This document shows positions 46,501-58,408 of a stretch of DNA of 64,000 nucleotides, in pieces. The stretch lies in assembly GCA_964036295.1 (NCBI GenBank), contig OZ038467.1, forward strand, positions 21,211,670-21,275,669. The letters run 5' to 3'. Position numbers and translations under genes: made by a program. A model generated the notes under the pieces. The model did not search any database. It worked only from the letters and a program-made list of their open reading frames with translations, and had not been told where the DNA came from. This DNA is from Plumapathes pennacea (Eukaryota > Cnidaria > Anthozoa > Antipatharia > Myriopathidae). Every line of letters begins with the position of its first letter. The first letter of the stretch is position 1.

Positions 46501-49500
46501 AAACTCTACCTCAGTCAAACTCTGTATTTACACATTCTCGTAAGCGGAAAGCTCTTCTTACGCACTCCTCTGCGTAACCCCGTTTAAACTCTAGCTCAGT
46601 CAAACTCTGTATTTACACATTCCCGTAAGCTGACAGCTCTACTTACGGACAGCTCTGTGAAACCCTCCTTTGAACTCTATCTCAGTTAAACTCTGTATTT
46701 ATACATTCTCGTAAGCGGACAGCTCTACTTACGGACACCTCTGCGAAACCCCGATTAAACTCTACCTCAGTCAAACTCTGTATTTAGACATTCTAGTAAG
46801 CGGACAGCTCTACTTACGGACAACTCTGCGAAACCCCGATTGAACTCTAGCTCAATCAAACTTTGTATTTACACACTCTCGTAGCAGACAGCTCTACTTA
46901 CGGACACCTCTGCGAAACCCCGTTTAAACTCTAGCTCAGTCAAACTCTGCCTTTACACACTCTCGTAAGCTGACAGCTCTACATACGGACACCTCTGCGA
47001 AACCCCGTTCAAACTCTACCTCAGTCAAACTCTGTATTTACACATTGTGGTAAGCGGACAGCTCTACTTACAGACACCTCTGTGAAACCCCGTTCAAACT
47101 CTACCTCATTCAAACTCTGTATTTACACATTCCCGTAAGCGGACAGCTCTACTTACGGACAGCTTTGTGAAACCCTCCTTTTAACTCTATCTCAGTTAAA
47201 CTCTATATTTATACATTCTCGTAAGCGGACAGCTCTACTTACGGACACCTCTTCGAAACCCCGATTAAAGTCTAGCTCAATCAAACTCTGTATTTACACA
47301 CCCTCGTAAGCAGACAGCTCTACTTACGGACACCTCTGCGTAACCCCGATTAAACTCTACCTCAGTCAAACTCTGTAGTTACACATTCTCGTAAGCGGAC
47401 AGCTCTACTTACGGACACATCTGCGAAACCCCGTTCAAACTCTACCTCAGTGAAATCTGTCTTTACACATTCTCGTCAGCGAACAGCTCCACATACGAAC
47501 ACCTCTTCGAAACCCCGTTTAAACTTTACCTTAGTCAAACTCTGTATTTACACATTCTCGTAAGCGGAAAGCTCTTCTTACGCACTCCCCTGCGTAACCC
47601 CGTTTAAACTCTAGCTCAGTCAAACTCTGTATTTACACATTCCCGTAAGCGGACAGCTCTACTTACGGACAGCTCTGTGAAACCCTCCTTTGAACTCTGT
47701 CTCAGTTAAACTCTGTATTTATACATTCTCGTAAGCGGACAGCTCTACTTACGGACACCTCTGCGAAACCCCGATTAAAGTCTAGCTCAATCAAACTCTG
47801 TATTTACACACCCTCGTAAGCAGACAGCTCTACTTACGGACACCTCTGCGTAACCCCGATTAAACTCTACCTCAGTCAAACTCTGTATTTAGACATTCTA
47901 GTAAGCGGACAGCTCTACTTACGGACAACTCTGCGAAACCCCGATTGAACTCTAGCTCAATCAAACTTTGTATTTACACACTCTCGTAGCAGACAGCTCT
48001 ACTTACGGACACCTCTGCGAAACCCCGTTTAAACTCTAGCTCAGTCAAACTCTGCCTTTACACACTCTCGTAAGCTGACAGCTCTACATACGGACACCTC
48101 TGCGAAACCCCGTTCAAACTCTTCCTCAGTCAAACTCTGTATTTACACATTCTCGTAAGCGGACAGCTCTACTTACGGACACCTCTGTGAAACCCCGTTC
48201 AAACTCTACCTCAGTCAAACTCTGTCTTTACACATTCTCGTAAGGGGACAGCTCTACTGAGGGACGCCTCTGCGAAACCACGTTTAACTTTACCTCAGTC
48301 AAACTCTGTATTTACACATTCTCGTAAGCGGACAGCTCTACTTACGGACACATCTGCGAAACCCCGTTCAAACTCTACCTCAGTGAAATCTGTCTTTACA
48401 CATTCTCGTCAGCGAACAGCTCTACATACGAACACCTCTCCGAAACCCCGTTTAAACTCTACCTCAGTCAAACTCTGTATTTACACATTCTCGTAAGCGG
48501 AAAGCTCTTCTTACGCACTCCTCTGCGTAACCCCGTTTAAACTCTAGCTCAGTCAAACTCTGTATTTACACATTCCCGTAAGCTGACAGCTCTACTTACG
48601 GACAGCTCTGTGAAACCCTCCTTTGAACTCTATCTCAGTTAAACTCTGTATTTATACATTCTTGTAAGCGGACAGCTCTACTTACGGACACCTCTGCGTA
48701 ACCCCGATTAAACTCTACCTCAGTCAAACTCTGTATTTAGACATTCTAGTAAGCGGACAGCTCTACTTACGGACAACTCTGCGAAACCCCGATTGAACTC
48801 TAGCTCAATCAAACTTTGTATTTACACACTCTCGTAGCAGACAGCTCTACTTACGGACACCTCTGCGAAACCCCGTTTAAACTCTAGCTCAGTCAAACTC
48901 TGCCTTTACACACTCTCGTAAGCTGACAGCTCTACATACGGACACCTCTGCGAAACCCCGTTCAAACTCTACCTCAGTCAAACTCTGTATTTACACATTC
49001 TGGTAAGCGGACAGCTCTACTTACAGACACCTCTGTGAAACCCCGTTCAAACTCTACCTCAGTCAAACTCTGTATTTACACATTCCCGTAAGCGGACAGC
49101 TCTATTTACGGACAGCTCTGTGAGACCCTCCTTTTAACTCTATCTCAGTTAAACTCTGTATTTATACATTCTCGTAAGCGGACAGCTCTACTTACGGACA
49201 CCTCTGCGAAACCCCGATTAAAGTCTAGCTCAATCAAACTCTGTATTTACACACCCTCGTAAGCAGACAGCTCTACTTACGGACATCTCTGCGAAACCCC
49301 GTTTAAACTCTAGCTCAATCAAACTCTGTATTTACACACCCTCGTAAGCAGACAGCTCTACTTACGAACACCTCTGCGTAACCCCGATTAAACTCTACCT
49401 CAGTCAAACTCTGTATTTAGACATTCTAGTAAGCGGACAGCTCTACTTACGGACAACTCTGCGAAACCCCGATTGAACTCTAGCTCAATCAAACTTTGTA

Positions 49501-52500
49501 TTTACACACTCTCGTAGCAGACAGCTCTACTTACGGACACCTCTGCGAAACCCCGTTTAAACTCTAGCTCAGTCAAACTCTGCCTTTACACACTCTCGTT
49601 AGCTGACAGCTCTACATACGGACACCTCTGCGAAACCCCGTTCAAACTCTACCTCAGTCAAACTCTGTATTTATACATTGTGGTAAGCGGACAGCTCTAC
49701 TTACAGACACCTCTGTGAAACCCCGTTCAAACTCTACCTCAGTCAAACTCTGTATTTACACATTCCCGTAAGCGGACAGCTCTACTTACGGACAGCTTTG
49801 TGAAACCCTCCTTTTAACTCTATCTCAGTTAAACTCTATATTTATACATTCTCGTAAGCGGACAGCTCTACTTACGGACACCTCTTCGAAACCCCGATTA
49901 AAGTCTAGCTCAATCAAACTCTGTATTTACACACCCTCGTAAGCAGACAGCTCTACTTACGGACACCTCTGCGTAACCCCGATTAAACTCTACCTCAGTA
50001 AAACTCTGTATTTACACATTCTCGTAAGCGGACAGCTCTACTTACGGACACATCTGCGAAACCCCGTTCAAACTCTACCTCAGTGAAATCTGTCTTTACA
50101 CATTCTCGTCAGCGAACAGCTCCACATACGAACACCTCTTCGAAACCCCGTTTAAACTTTACCTTAGTCAAACTCTGTATTTACACATTCTCGTAAGCGG
50201 AAAGCTCTTCTTACGCACTCCCCTGCGTAACCCCGTTTAAACTCTAGCTCAGTCAAACTCTGTATTTACACATTCCCGTAAGCGGACAGCTCTACTTACG
50301 GACAGCTCTGTGAAACCCTCCTTTGAACTCTGTCTCAGTTAAACTCTGTATTTATACATTCTCGTAAGCGGACAGCTCTACTTACGGACACCTCTGCGAA
50401 ACCCCGATTAAAGTCTAGCTCAATCAAACTCTGTATTTACACACCCTCGTAAGCAGACAGCTCTACTTACGGACACCTCTGCGTAACCCCGATTAAACTC
50501 TACCTCAGTCAAACTCTGTATTTAGACATTCTAGTAAGCGGACAGCTCTACTTACGGACAACTCTGCGAAACCCCGATTGAACTCTAGCTCAATCAAACT
50601 TTGTATTTACACACTCTCGTAGCAGACAGCTCTACTTACGGACACCTCTGCGAAACCCCGTTTAAACTCTAGCTCAGTCAAACTCTGCCTTTACACACTC
50701 TCGTAAGCTGACAGCTCTACATACGGACACCTCTGCGAAACCCCGTTCAAACTCTTCCTCAGTCAAACTCTGTATTTACACATTCTCGTAAGCGGACAGC
50801 TCTACTTACGGACACCTCTGTGAAACCCCGTTCAAACTCTACCTCAGTCAAACTCTGTCTTTACACATTCTCGTAAGGGGACAGCTCTACTGACTGACGC
50901 CTCTGCGAAACCACGTTTAACTTTACCTCAGTCAAACTCTGTATTTACACATTCTCGTAAGCGGACAGCTCTACTTACGGACAGATCTGCGAAACCCCGT
51001 TCAAACTCTACCTCAGTGAAATCTGTCTTTACACATTCTCGTCAGCGAACAGCTCTACATACGAACACCTCTCCGAAACCCCGTTTAAACTCTACCTCAG
51101 TCAAACTCTGTATTTACACATTCTCGTAAGCGGAAAGCTCTTCTTACGCACTTCTCTGCGTAACCCCGTTTAAACTCTAGCTCAGTCAAACTCTGTATTT
51201 ACACATTCCCGTAAGCTGACAGCTCTACTTACGGACAGCTCTGTGAAACCCTCCTTTGAACTCTATCTCAGTTAAACTCTGTATTTATACATTCTCGTAA
51301 GCGGACAGCTCTACTTACGGACACCTCTGCGAAACCCCGATTAAACTCTACCTCAGTCAAACTCTGTATTTAGACATTCTAGTAAGCGGACAGCTCTACT
51401 TACGGACAACTCTGCGAAACCCCGATTGAACTCTAGCTCAATCAAACTTTGTATTTACACACTCTCGTAGCAGACAGCTCTACTTACGGACACCTCTGCG
51501 AAACCCCGTTTAAACTCTAGCTCAGTCAAACTCTGCCTTTACACACTCTCGTAAGCTGACAGCTCTACATACGGACACCTCTGCGAAACCCCGTTCAAAC
51601 TCTACCTCAGTCAAACTCTGTATTTACACATTCTGGTAAGGGGACAGCTCTACTTACAGACACCTCTGTGAAACCCCGTTCAAACTCTACCTCAGTCAAA
51701 CTCTGTATTTACACATTCCCGTAAGCGGACAGCTCTACTTACGGACAGCTCTGTGAAACCCTCCTTTTAACTCTATCTCAGTTAAACTCTGTATTTATAC
51801 ATTCTCGTAAGCGGACAGCTCTACTTACGGACACCTCTGCGAAACCCCGATTAAAGTCTAGCTCAATCAAACTCTGTATTTACACACCCTCGTAAGCAGA
51901 CAGCTCTACTTACGGACATCTCTGCGAAACCCCGTTTAAACTCTAGCTCAATCAAACTCTGTATTTACACACCCTCGTAAGCAGACAGCTCTACTTACGA
52001 ACACCTCTGCGTAACCCCGATTAAACTCTACCTCAGTCAAACTCTGTATTTAGACATTCTAGTAAGCGGACAGCTCTACTTACGGACAACTCTGCGAAAC
52101 CCCGATTGAACTCTAGCTCAATCAAACTTTGTATTTACACACTCTCGTAGCAGACAGCTCTACTTACGGACACCTCTGCGAAACCCCGTTTAAACTCTAG
52201 CTCAGTCAAACTCTGCCTTTACACACTCTCGTTAGCTGACAGCTCTACATACGGACACCTCTGCGAAACCCCGTTCAAACTCTACCTCAGTCAAACTCTG
52301 TATTTACACATTGTGGTAAGCGGACAGCTCTACTTACAGACACCTCTGTGAAACCCCGTTCAAACTCTACCTCAGTCAAACTCTCTCTTTACACATTCTC
52401 GTAAGGGGACAGCTCTACTGACGGACGCCTCTGCGAAACCACGTTTAACTTTACCTCAGTCAAACTCTGTATTTACACATTCTCGTAAGCGGACAGCTCT

Positions 52501-52850
52501 ACTCACGGACACCTCTGCGAAACCCCGTTTAAACTCTTCCTCAGTCAAACTCTGTGTTTGCACACTCTCTTTAGCGGACAGCTCTCTATACGGACACCTC
52601 TGCGAAACCCCGTTTAAACTCTATCGCAGTCAAACTCTTTATTTACACATTCTCGTAAGCGGACAGCTCTACTTACGGACGCTTCTGCGGAACCCCATTT
52701 AAACTCTACCTCAGTCAAACTCTGTCTTTACAGACTCTCGTCAGCGGATAGCTCTACTTACGGACGCCTCTGCGTAACCCCGTTTAAACTCTACCTCAGT
52801 CAAACTCTGTCTTTACACATTCTCGGACAGTTTCAGTTACGGACACTTTT
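40535..52850. repeat. 85-bp satellite, about 145 monomers, with higher-order repeat core
   Basis: The monomer register is clear: CTCTGCG starts at 40711, 40796, 40881 and 40966, exactly 85 bp apart. A typical monomer has CTCTGCGAAACCCCGTTTAA, ACTCTACCTCAGTCAAACTC, TGTATTTACACATTCTCGTA and AGCGGACAGCTCTACTTACG, then GACAC. Monomers at both edges (40.5-43.6 kb and 52.4-52.85 kb) are diverged. The middle (about 43.7-52.4 kb) is organised in higher-order units, marked by rare variants at exact 1953-bp and 2633-bp spacings. No open frame, tRNA, 5S rRNA or transposon end is visible in it. The size and organisation suggest a centromere- or heterochromatin-type satellite. Confidence 0.97.
44524..51063. 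repeat. Higher-order repeat units of the 85-bp satellite
   Basis: The variant GAACACCTCTCC occurs at 44524, 46477, 48430 and 51063 (steps 1953, 1953, 2633). GAACACCTCTTC occurs at 45544, 47497 and 50130 (1953, 2633). The 1-bp-short variant TCTCGTAGC occurs at 44924 and 46877, and at 46029 and 47982, each pair 1953 apart. 1953 bp is 23 monomers minus two bases, and 2633 is that plus eight monomers. Variants within a unit differ clearly while equivalent positions in successive units are almost identical. Confidence 0.93.
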
Positions 52851-52871
52851 TCTGCTTCTCCAGGTGTTTGC

Positions 52872-53335
52872 TTACGGGAGTATCAACTGTAGCAGCGGTC
52901 AGCGTCACTTCTTTAATCATTTACTCTAACTAAAGGGACACCTAGTAGCAGCGGTCACCGTCACTTCTTTAATCATTTACTCTAACTAAAGGGACACCTA
53001 ATAGCAGCGGTCACCGTCAGTTCTTTAATCATTTACTCTAACTAAACGGACACCTAGTAGCAACGGTCACCGTCACTTCTTTTATCATTTACTGTAACTA
53101 AACGGACACCTAATAGCAACGGTCACCGTAACTTCTTTTATCATTTACTGTAACTAAACGGACACCTAATAGCAACGGTCACCGTCACTTCTTTAATCAT
53201 TTACTGTAACTAAACGGACACCTAATAGCAACGGTCACCGTCACTTCTTTTATCATTTACTGTAACTAAACGGACACCTAATAGCAACGGTCACCGTCAC
53301 TTCTTTTATCATTTACTGCCATTACTGTCATTTAC
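52872..53335. repeat. 56-bp minisatellite, about 8 units
   Basis: The unit has CTAACTAAAGGGACACCTAG, TAGCAGCGGTCACCGTCACT, TCTTTAATCATTTACT. Register was checked at 52926, 52982, 53038 and 53094. It directly adjoins the 85-bp satellite and begins within a degenerate satellite end. Confidence 0.95.
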
Positions 53336-53476
53336 TGCGGTCACTGCCGTTTCTTTAGTCATTTACTCTAAACTGGACGGTTGGTCCTGAGGGGACCCGC
53401 CTTAGAGGAAATTGACCATTTTAGTTAGAGTGCCACGTGACTTAAAATGGGACAACAGACCAACATGCGTCTCTAA

Positions 53477-53656
53477 GGGTGCGTTTGTTTAATAGATCCA
53501 TGATGCAAAGTATCCAATTTTGGATATGATCCAGTGAATCCGTCGCCAGTGTGGATCACATGAATTCATTATCCGTATTTGGATTTTAGTAAAGAAACAG
53601 AGAATCTGCTTTTGGGTTTGTGATCCAAATTTGGATTCCTAAAAAGAAACACTCCC
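53477..53656. mobile_element. 180-bp MITE, PIF/Harbinger-like, TAA duplication
   Basis: Inverted ends are GGGTGCGTTTGTTT at the left and GGGAGTGTTTCTTT for the right end on the minus strand. TAA flanks both sides (53474-53476, 53657-53659). The interior has repeated GGAT/ATCC motifs (TTTGGAT, GATCCA). There is no coding sequence. Confidence 0.8.
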
Positions 53657-53774
53657 TAAGTAACAGTAAAATATCACGGTGCTATCATATTTTTCAACCT
53701 CAATCAGATAATTCGCCCGGAAATACCCGAATGAGGGAGCAAACGCCTGGAAGTAACATTTCATTATTATTTTG

Positions 53775-53972
53775 AGATTTTATTTGATCAACTTCAATTA
53801 TCTCCTCTAGTTTCCCACTAGAAATATATATTACAGTAAAGAGAACTTGGCTTTTGATAGCTCGCTGAGATGGTAGCTGATTAAACTATGAATTCTTACT
53901 GCATCCCTGATATAGTTTCTTCTTAAAAGGTTGGGAGAATCTGCATTTTGAGTTTGGGAGGAAAAGGGTTAA
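53775..53972. mobile_element. piggyBac-type MITE, degenerate copy
   Basis: The right half (AGAACTTGGCTTTTGATAG, TTCTTCTTAAAAGGTTG.GAG, AATCTGCATTTTGAGTTT, AAAGGGTTAA) matches the copy at 58207-58408. The left end is eroded. Confidence 0.7.
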
Positions 53973-54455
53973 GTATCTTGGCTAAGTGGTGCGCGGTTTT
54001 TCTCCTGAAGACTAAAATTTGAAACTGTCCTGCACATGGTCAGCAGAACGACAATCTGACCAATAAATCACAACCTCCTCATTGGGCGATTTTTGCACAT
54101 GTAACCAGGCTTAGTTTAGGAAGGAAAACGTAAAGAATTTCACATAGCTTCAGTTGTTCCATGGTCGGATCGGATTCGCGAGTGTGAATACCAAATATGG
54201 CAACGGATCACGCAGTCGTTCGCGTCAGCTTGTGTGAGCAGATTGCAACGGGTTCTTCTGTTCTTCCTGATTGGTCAAGAATGTTGTTAAACTTGTTTGG
54301 ACCAATCAGAAAGCAAAGCAAACACATAAACCAAAGCAACCACGCGATTTCTTTCGACTGTCATTCAAAAAACCTATCCGTACAACATACTCTAAATATA
54401 TAATAGTCTTTAATCGCTAGGTAAAAACAGGACTAGATAAAGTCTTACTCAGTAC

Positions 54456-54520
54456 CTGATGAACCAAGTCATGTAAAAAGTTCGGTACCATGCCATCATC
54501 TGAACCTCCAGTTGGTTGTC
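54456..54520 (-). other. Isolated exon-like piece, unrecognised
   Basis: Acceptor ttttggcag and donor gtactg bound 65 bases. One open frame reads GQPTGGSDDGMVPNFLHDLV. It has no identifiable partner exon. It lies between the satellite and the p110 remnant. The stretch 54000-55150 otherwise shows no recognisable gene. Confidence 0.2.
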
Positions 54521-55150
54521 CTGCCAAAATGAACAGAACACCAACCCTTCACTTCAGCACAGGTTAGTAGCACCATAAACCATCACTGAGTCATGATCAT
54601 TAATGATAAGGATGATGCATTTATATGTATATAGTTTTCCCTTCCCTCCCTTCCCGTGTAATAACCTCTTTATATAGCGCAAATTCTATGCGTATAGTGT
54701 TTTCACGTGTCGTCATCAAAAAGCTATCTCAGAAGTTACGCATCCCACAAGCCTGATACACTGACATTTAATGAGTTAAGCATCACTGCAAAGTCTGGGT
54801 TGATACGAAGTTTCTATCGGGAACTATGGACGTTTGAACACCGTGACAACAAAGCCATGTGTCACGCTTGTGGCCGCCTAATATCGATGCTTGTGGTCTG
54901 AACTATAAAGTTTTTCTTCCCGAAAAATGTTAAAATTACACTGCTAAAGATGATTAAGCACAACAAAAACAGGGCTACTACGGAAGAGTTTTCTCAAAAA
55001 GGCAGTGACAGTGATACAAACGTAGAAATAGGTTATTCTCTTCACTGAGGTGTAAATTTAAAGATGCTTTGCTTTGCAACCAGACGGCTTTCTTTAAGAA
55101 GCCAAGAAGGATTTTGTTTTTATAGGTTTATAGACAGACGGCGTCCTTTA

Positions 55151-55419
55151 AGCCCTCGCTAAACGGACCCCCCAAGTCGAAACCTTGATCGAGCTCAAAT
55201 ATTCAGCCAAGTCGAGCCAAGTTTTACGTCGGTTGGCCACCCAAGCCAAGTCTAGCCAAGTCAAGCCAAGCTCAACGCAAAGTGAGTGCGTAAGACTTTG
55301 TTATTGCATTTTTGAAAGGTTTTCTTGCGACTTGGCTCGACTTGGCTGAAAATCTGAGCTCAACCTGCACGCAATTTGGCCCGAGTTGGCTCGACTTGGA
55401 AGTCCTTTTGGCCAAGGTA
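55151..55419. mobile_element. 269-bp MITE with TTA duplication
   Basis: The left end is AGCCCTCGCTAAACGG and the right end on the minus strand is TACCTTGGCCAAAAGG; both continue to CCAAGTCG. TTA flanks (55148-55150, 55420-55422). The interior repeats AAGTCGAGCCAAG in both orientations, so the single strand should fold strongly. Confidence 0.65.
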
Positions 55420-55570
55420 TTAGACACAAAGGTTGAACGAAACTCAAGATTCCCAGAAATTCGGGGAGAAGTTCCTCAATCTACTGGACACCCGTAAATG
55501 GAATGTCTGTGTGAACTGGCTTTGGTGTGCTTAGTGGTAAAATGTAGAATGTGTCAATGTAAGACTATAA

Positions 55571-56005
55571 AGCCCTGGTCAAACGAGGTGCAAGTCGATG
55601 CAAGTCGATGCAAGTTTTCAAACTTGCGCGGACTTGCGTTTCGTTTGGCCACCAACTTGCACGGACTTGCATCGACTTGCAGTGACTTGCATGGAATTTG
55701 AACATGTTCAAATTTTCATGCAAGTCGACGCAAGTTTTTCACCTAAAACAGCGAAGAGCGCGTTAGCAAAGGCAAGTCTAAATAAAAAAAAATTAAAAAG
55801 TAAAAGCCTCCTCATTAAGTTCCAGCTCAAGAGAGACTTTTTACTCAGTTTCTGACTCAGAACCGTCTAAAAAAGAAAAAGTTTTTACAAAACTTGCATG
55901 AGCTTGGATCGACTTGCGTCTCGTTTGGCCACCTTTTACAAGTCGATGCAATTTTTTTTTGTCATGTCGAACTTGCATCGACTTACATCTCGTTTGGCCA
56001 GAGCT
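55571..56005. mobile_element. 435-bp MITE with TAA duplication and repeated GCAAGTCGATGCAAG
   Basis: The left end is AGCCCTGGTCAAACGAGGTG and the right end on the minus strand is AGCTCTGGCCAAACGAGATG; both run into AAGTCGATGCAAG (about 34 bp). TAA flanks (55568-55570, 56006-56008). Subterminal GCAAGTCGATGCAAG motifs recur in both orientations, as expected for transposase-binding sites. No transposase is present. Confidence 0.8.
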
Positions 56006-57091
56006 TAACGCTGCAAAGAATGTGTTGGGAGCTAACGTTTCGAGCGCTTTTATATCTTCGTCAGAGCAAAGAGCAAACGGAATTCATGTAGTTGTCTAGT
56101 GCAGGGAAAAGAGACGCTTTGTATACGTTTCATCGTGTGCTTGGGTTTATTTTCCCCAAAGTAGTTTCTCTTTTTTCGTTAGATCATACCTAAAATACCA
56201 GAGCAGTTCTTTATCCTGCTCAAAAATTGGCACCAGTGGTTCTCGGTCAATAATCTGCTTGAGTTGTTAGCCTTGCTTCGGACCAAAGTCTTGCTACAAA
56301 TAAAAAATTCATGAGTTTGGAATGAGAACACTGACTCAGACAGACAGACGGATCGACAGATATGACAAAAAGAAAGCCGTGTAGGTCAAAGAGATAGAGG
56401 GCAAGAAACACAGCAGACAGACAGGGATAAAAAAAGAAATGCGCGCATGAAAAGAAGACAAGACACGGACAACAGAGAAGGAGAATGAGGAAGAGTAGAG
56501 GCTGGTACTAAGTCAGATTGCTTTCCTTTATTAAGATCACTCTTCTTTCTGTTTGGCAGCTGCTGTGGCTAATTCATAAATCTGAAGACAAATAAAGCAA
56601 GTTACAGAAATCTGAAGATAATCATAACTGAACATTTCCCACCCTAAAAGTAGATGCTTTTCCCACCAAAGAGCAAAGCTTTAACTGCGACAGCAGACTT
56701 AATTCCTGCCACAGTTCACAACCATTTCCCACCGATAGTTAAATTTTGTTAGGGCCACAGGTGACAGGCTATTAGATTTTTCAAAGAAAAAATTAACAAA
56801 CAAACAAATAAACAAACAACAAACAAACAAACACAAATGGGAAAAGCATTACCTGTGGGTATGAAGGATACTTCACAGGGTATGAATAGCTCTGAAAAAC
56901 AAGTTCCAGGTAAACACAGTTGGTTGTGTTTGGATTGGACATGACGCTACCAATGGGATTCACACCGTCCGTCATGGTATCTGGCACTGGCCAAGCAAAC
57001 AACTTATGATAACCTTGCAACAGTTCATCTTTGTGATCAAACAGGGTTGTGTTGACCCAGGCAAGAAGGGTGGATTCCTAGTAAAGATATA

Positions 57092-57093
57092 CA

Positions 57094-57187
<94 letters not shown>
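57092..57187. repeat. (TAA)n/(TTA)n trinucleotide palindrome
   Basis: A run of about 22 TAA units flips to about 10 TTA units, giving a hairpin-forming AT repeat in a p110 intron. Asn, Ile and Leu frames through it are artefacts. Confidence 0.95.
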
Positions 57188-57188
<1 letters not shown>

Positions 57189-58206
57189 GATTTATCCCTT
57201 TTTTGATTCATTCTAACATAGCCCCTTAAATACTACAGACAAAAAAGAAACCTCTCTCAAGTGAAGACTTCAAATATAGAGGGTCCCCCCCTCCCCCCCA
57301 CCAATATCTCTGTAGAGACAGAAAGAGAAAATAGAAGTTCAGAGTTGCTCTCAAAAGTGCAAAGAATTCAGGATACCATAATAAAAACAACCCCAACATT
57401 CTAAGCCACATTCGTACCTCCCTCACTCGTCTTCGCCTCCTCTTGGATTTCTGCTCCCGGGATACTCCGTAAATCACAAAACACACCCTGGCCATTCAAG
57501 GGGTATCACACACATGTATCTCAAAGTCAAGGTATTCATTCCAGAAAGGACTTGGTCCATCACATTACAGGGTACTTGGAATATTGCAAAGTGCTTCCTC
57601 ACCATGATACAGACCTCAGCGGACACAAACCTGGATTTAAAAATGTGGAAACTAAAGTTTAGGTACTTACTTAGCCAACCTTGACACATTTTCAGTTGGG
57701 AGGTTCGGGTTGAGTGTCCAGGCCCCACTCAGTCAAAGGGCAGGGCTTCCAGGGGGGGGGGTATACCCTCCCTGCTTCCATCCATCTCTGCATTACCTAT
57801 TTGCCCTCCCTTCTAATGCCCCCTTTCAACCAATTTTACTCACCTTCATCCCATCCCCTGCATTCACATTACCAGCAGACACAACCTTGATCCTAAAGTG
57901 TGTTTTTTGATATCCCATAAGGACAAGCAGTGTTCAGAGTTCCTTGGAGGTAAGACTGGAGTATGATCATAGCAGTAAGGCACTTGTTTTGGCTCTAGCT
58001 CCAGAGATGACACAGGTACCCTCCTCAGGAGTGGACGATCACCTTTGGCTACACATGTGCGGATGTACTGTGAAGGGCATACATATAACCAAAGCATTTA
58101 AAGTGGCCCTCTCATCCAATCTAGAAATGGCTGTAAAAATGGTGATTCAAGGAGGAGGGGAATCCCACACAAAGATTTCTCTGGAATTATTGTTTTGACC
58201 CCTTAA

Positions 58207-58408
58207 CCCTTTCACTCCCAAGAGTGACCAACTTCGATTTTCTCCTTCAGTTTCTCACCAGAAACATATATGATACATTAGGGAGAACTTGGCTTTTGAT
58301 AGTTTGCTAAGATGAAAGGTGACAACTATCAATTCTCACTACATCACTTATACATTTTCTTCTTAAAAGGTTGAGAGAATCTGCATTTTGAGTTTTGGAG
58401 TGAAAGGG
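58207..58408. mobile_element. 202-bp piggyBac-type MITE with TTAA duplication
   Basis: The left end CCCTTTCACTCC and the right end GGAGTGAAAGGG are perfect inverted termini. TTAA flanks both sides (58203-58206, 58409-58412), the piggyBac signature. It lies between two p110 exons. A degenerate relative is at 53775-53972. Confidence 0.85.

Noticed and set aside
40535..52850. Possible 5S rRNA, tRNA or snRNA gene array
   Set aside because: The 85-bp monomers lack pol III A/B or C box arrangements and no rRNA or tRNA fold is recognisable. Monomer divergence at the edges also argues against a functional RNA array.
57006..57211. Asn-, Ile- and Leu-rich open frames
   Set aside because: They are produced by the (TAA)n/(TTA)n repeat inside a p110 intron.
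57418..57630. Stop-codon readthrough or U-to-C RNA editing in the p110 C2 exon
   Set aside because: Editing of that type is not established in animals, and the gene has other breaks and lacks its kinase domain. Pseudogene decay is sufficient.
57944..58198. Plus-strand 84-codon open frame
   Set aside because: It overlaps, on the opposite strand, the p110 linker exon whose family similarity and splice sites are clear.
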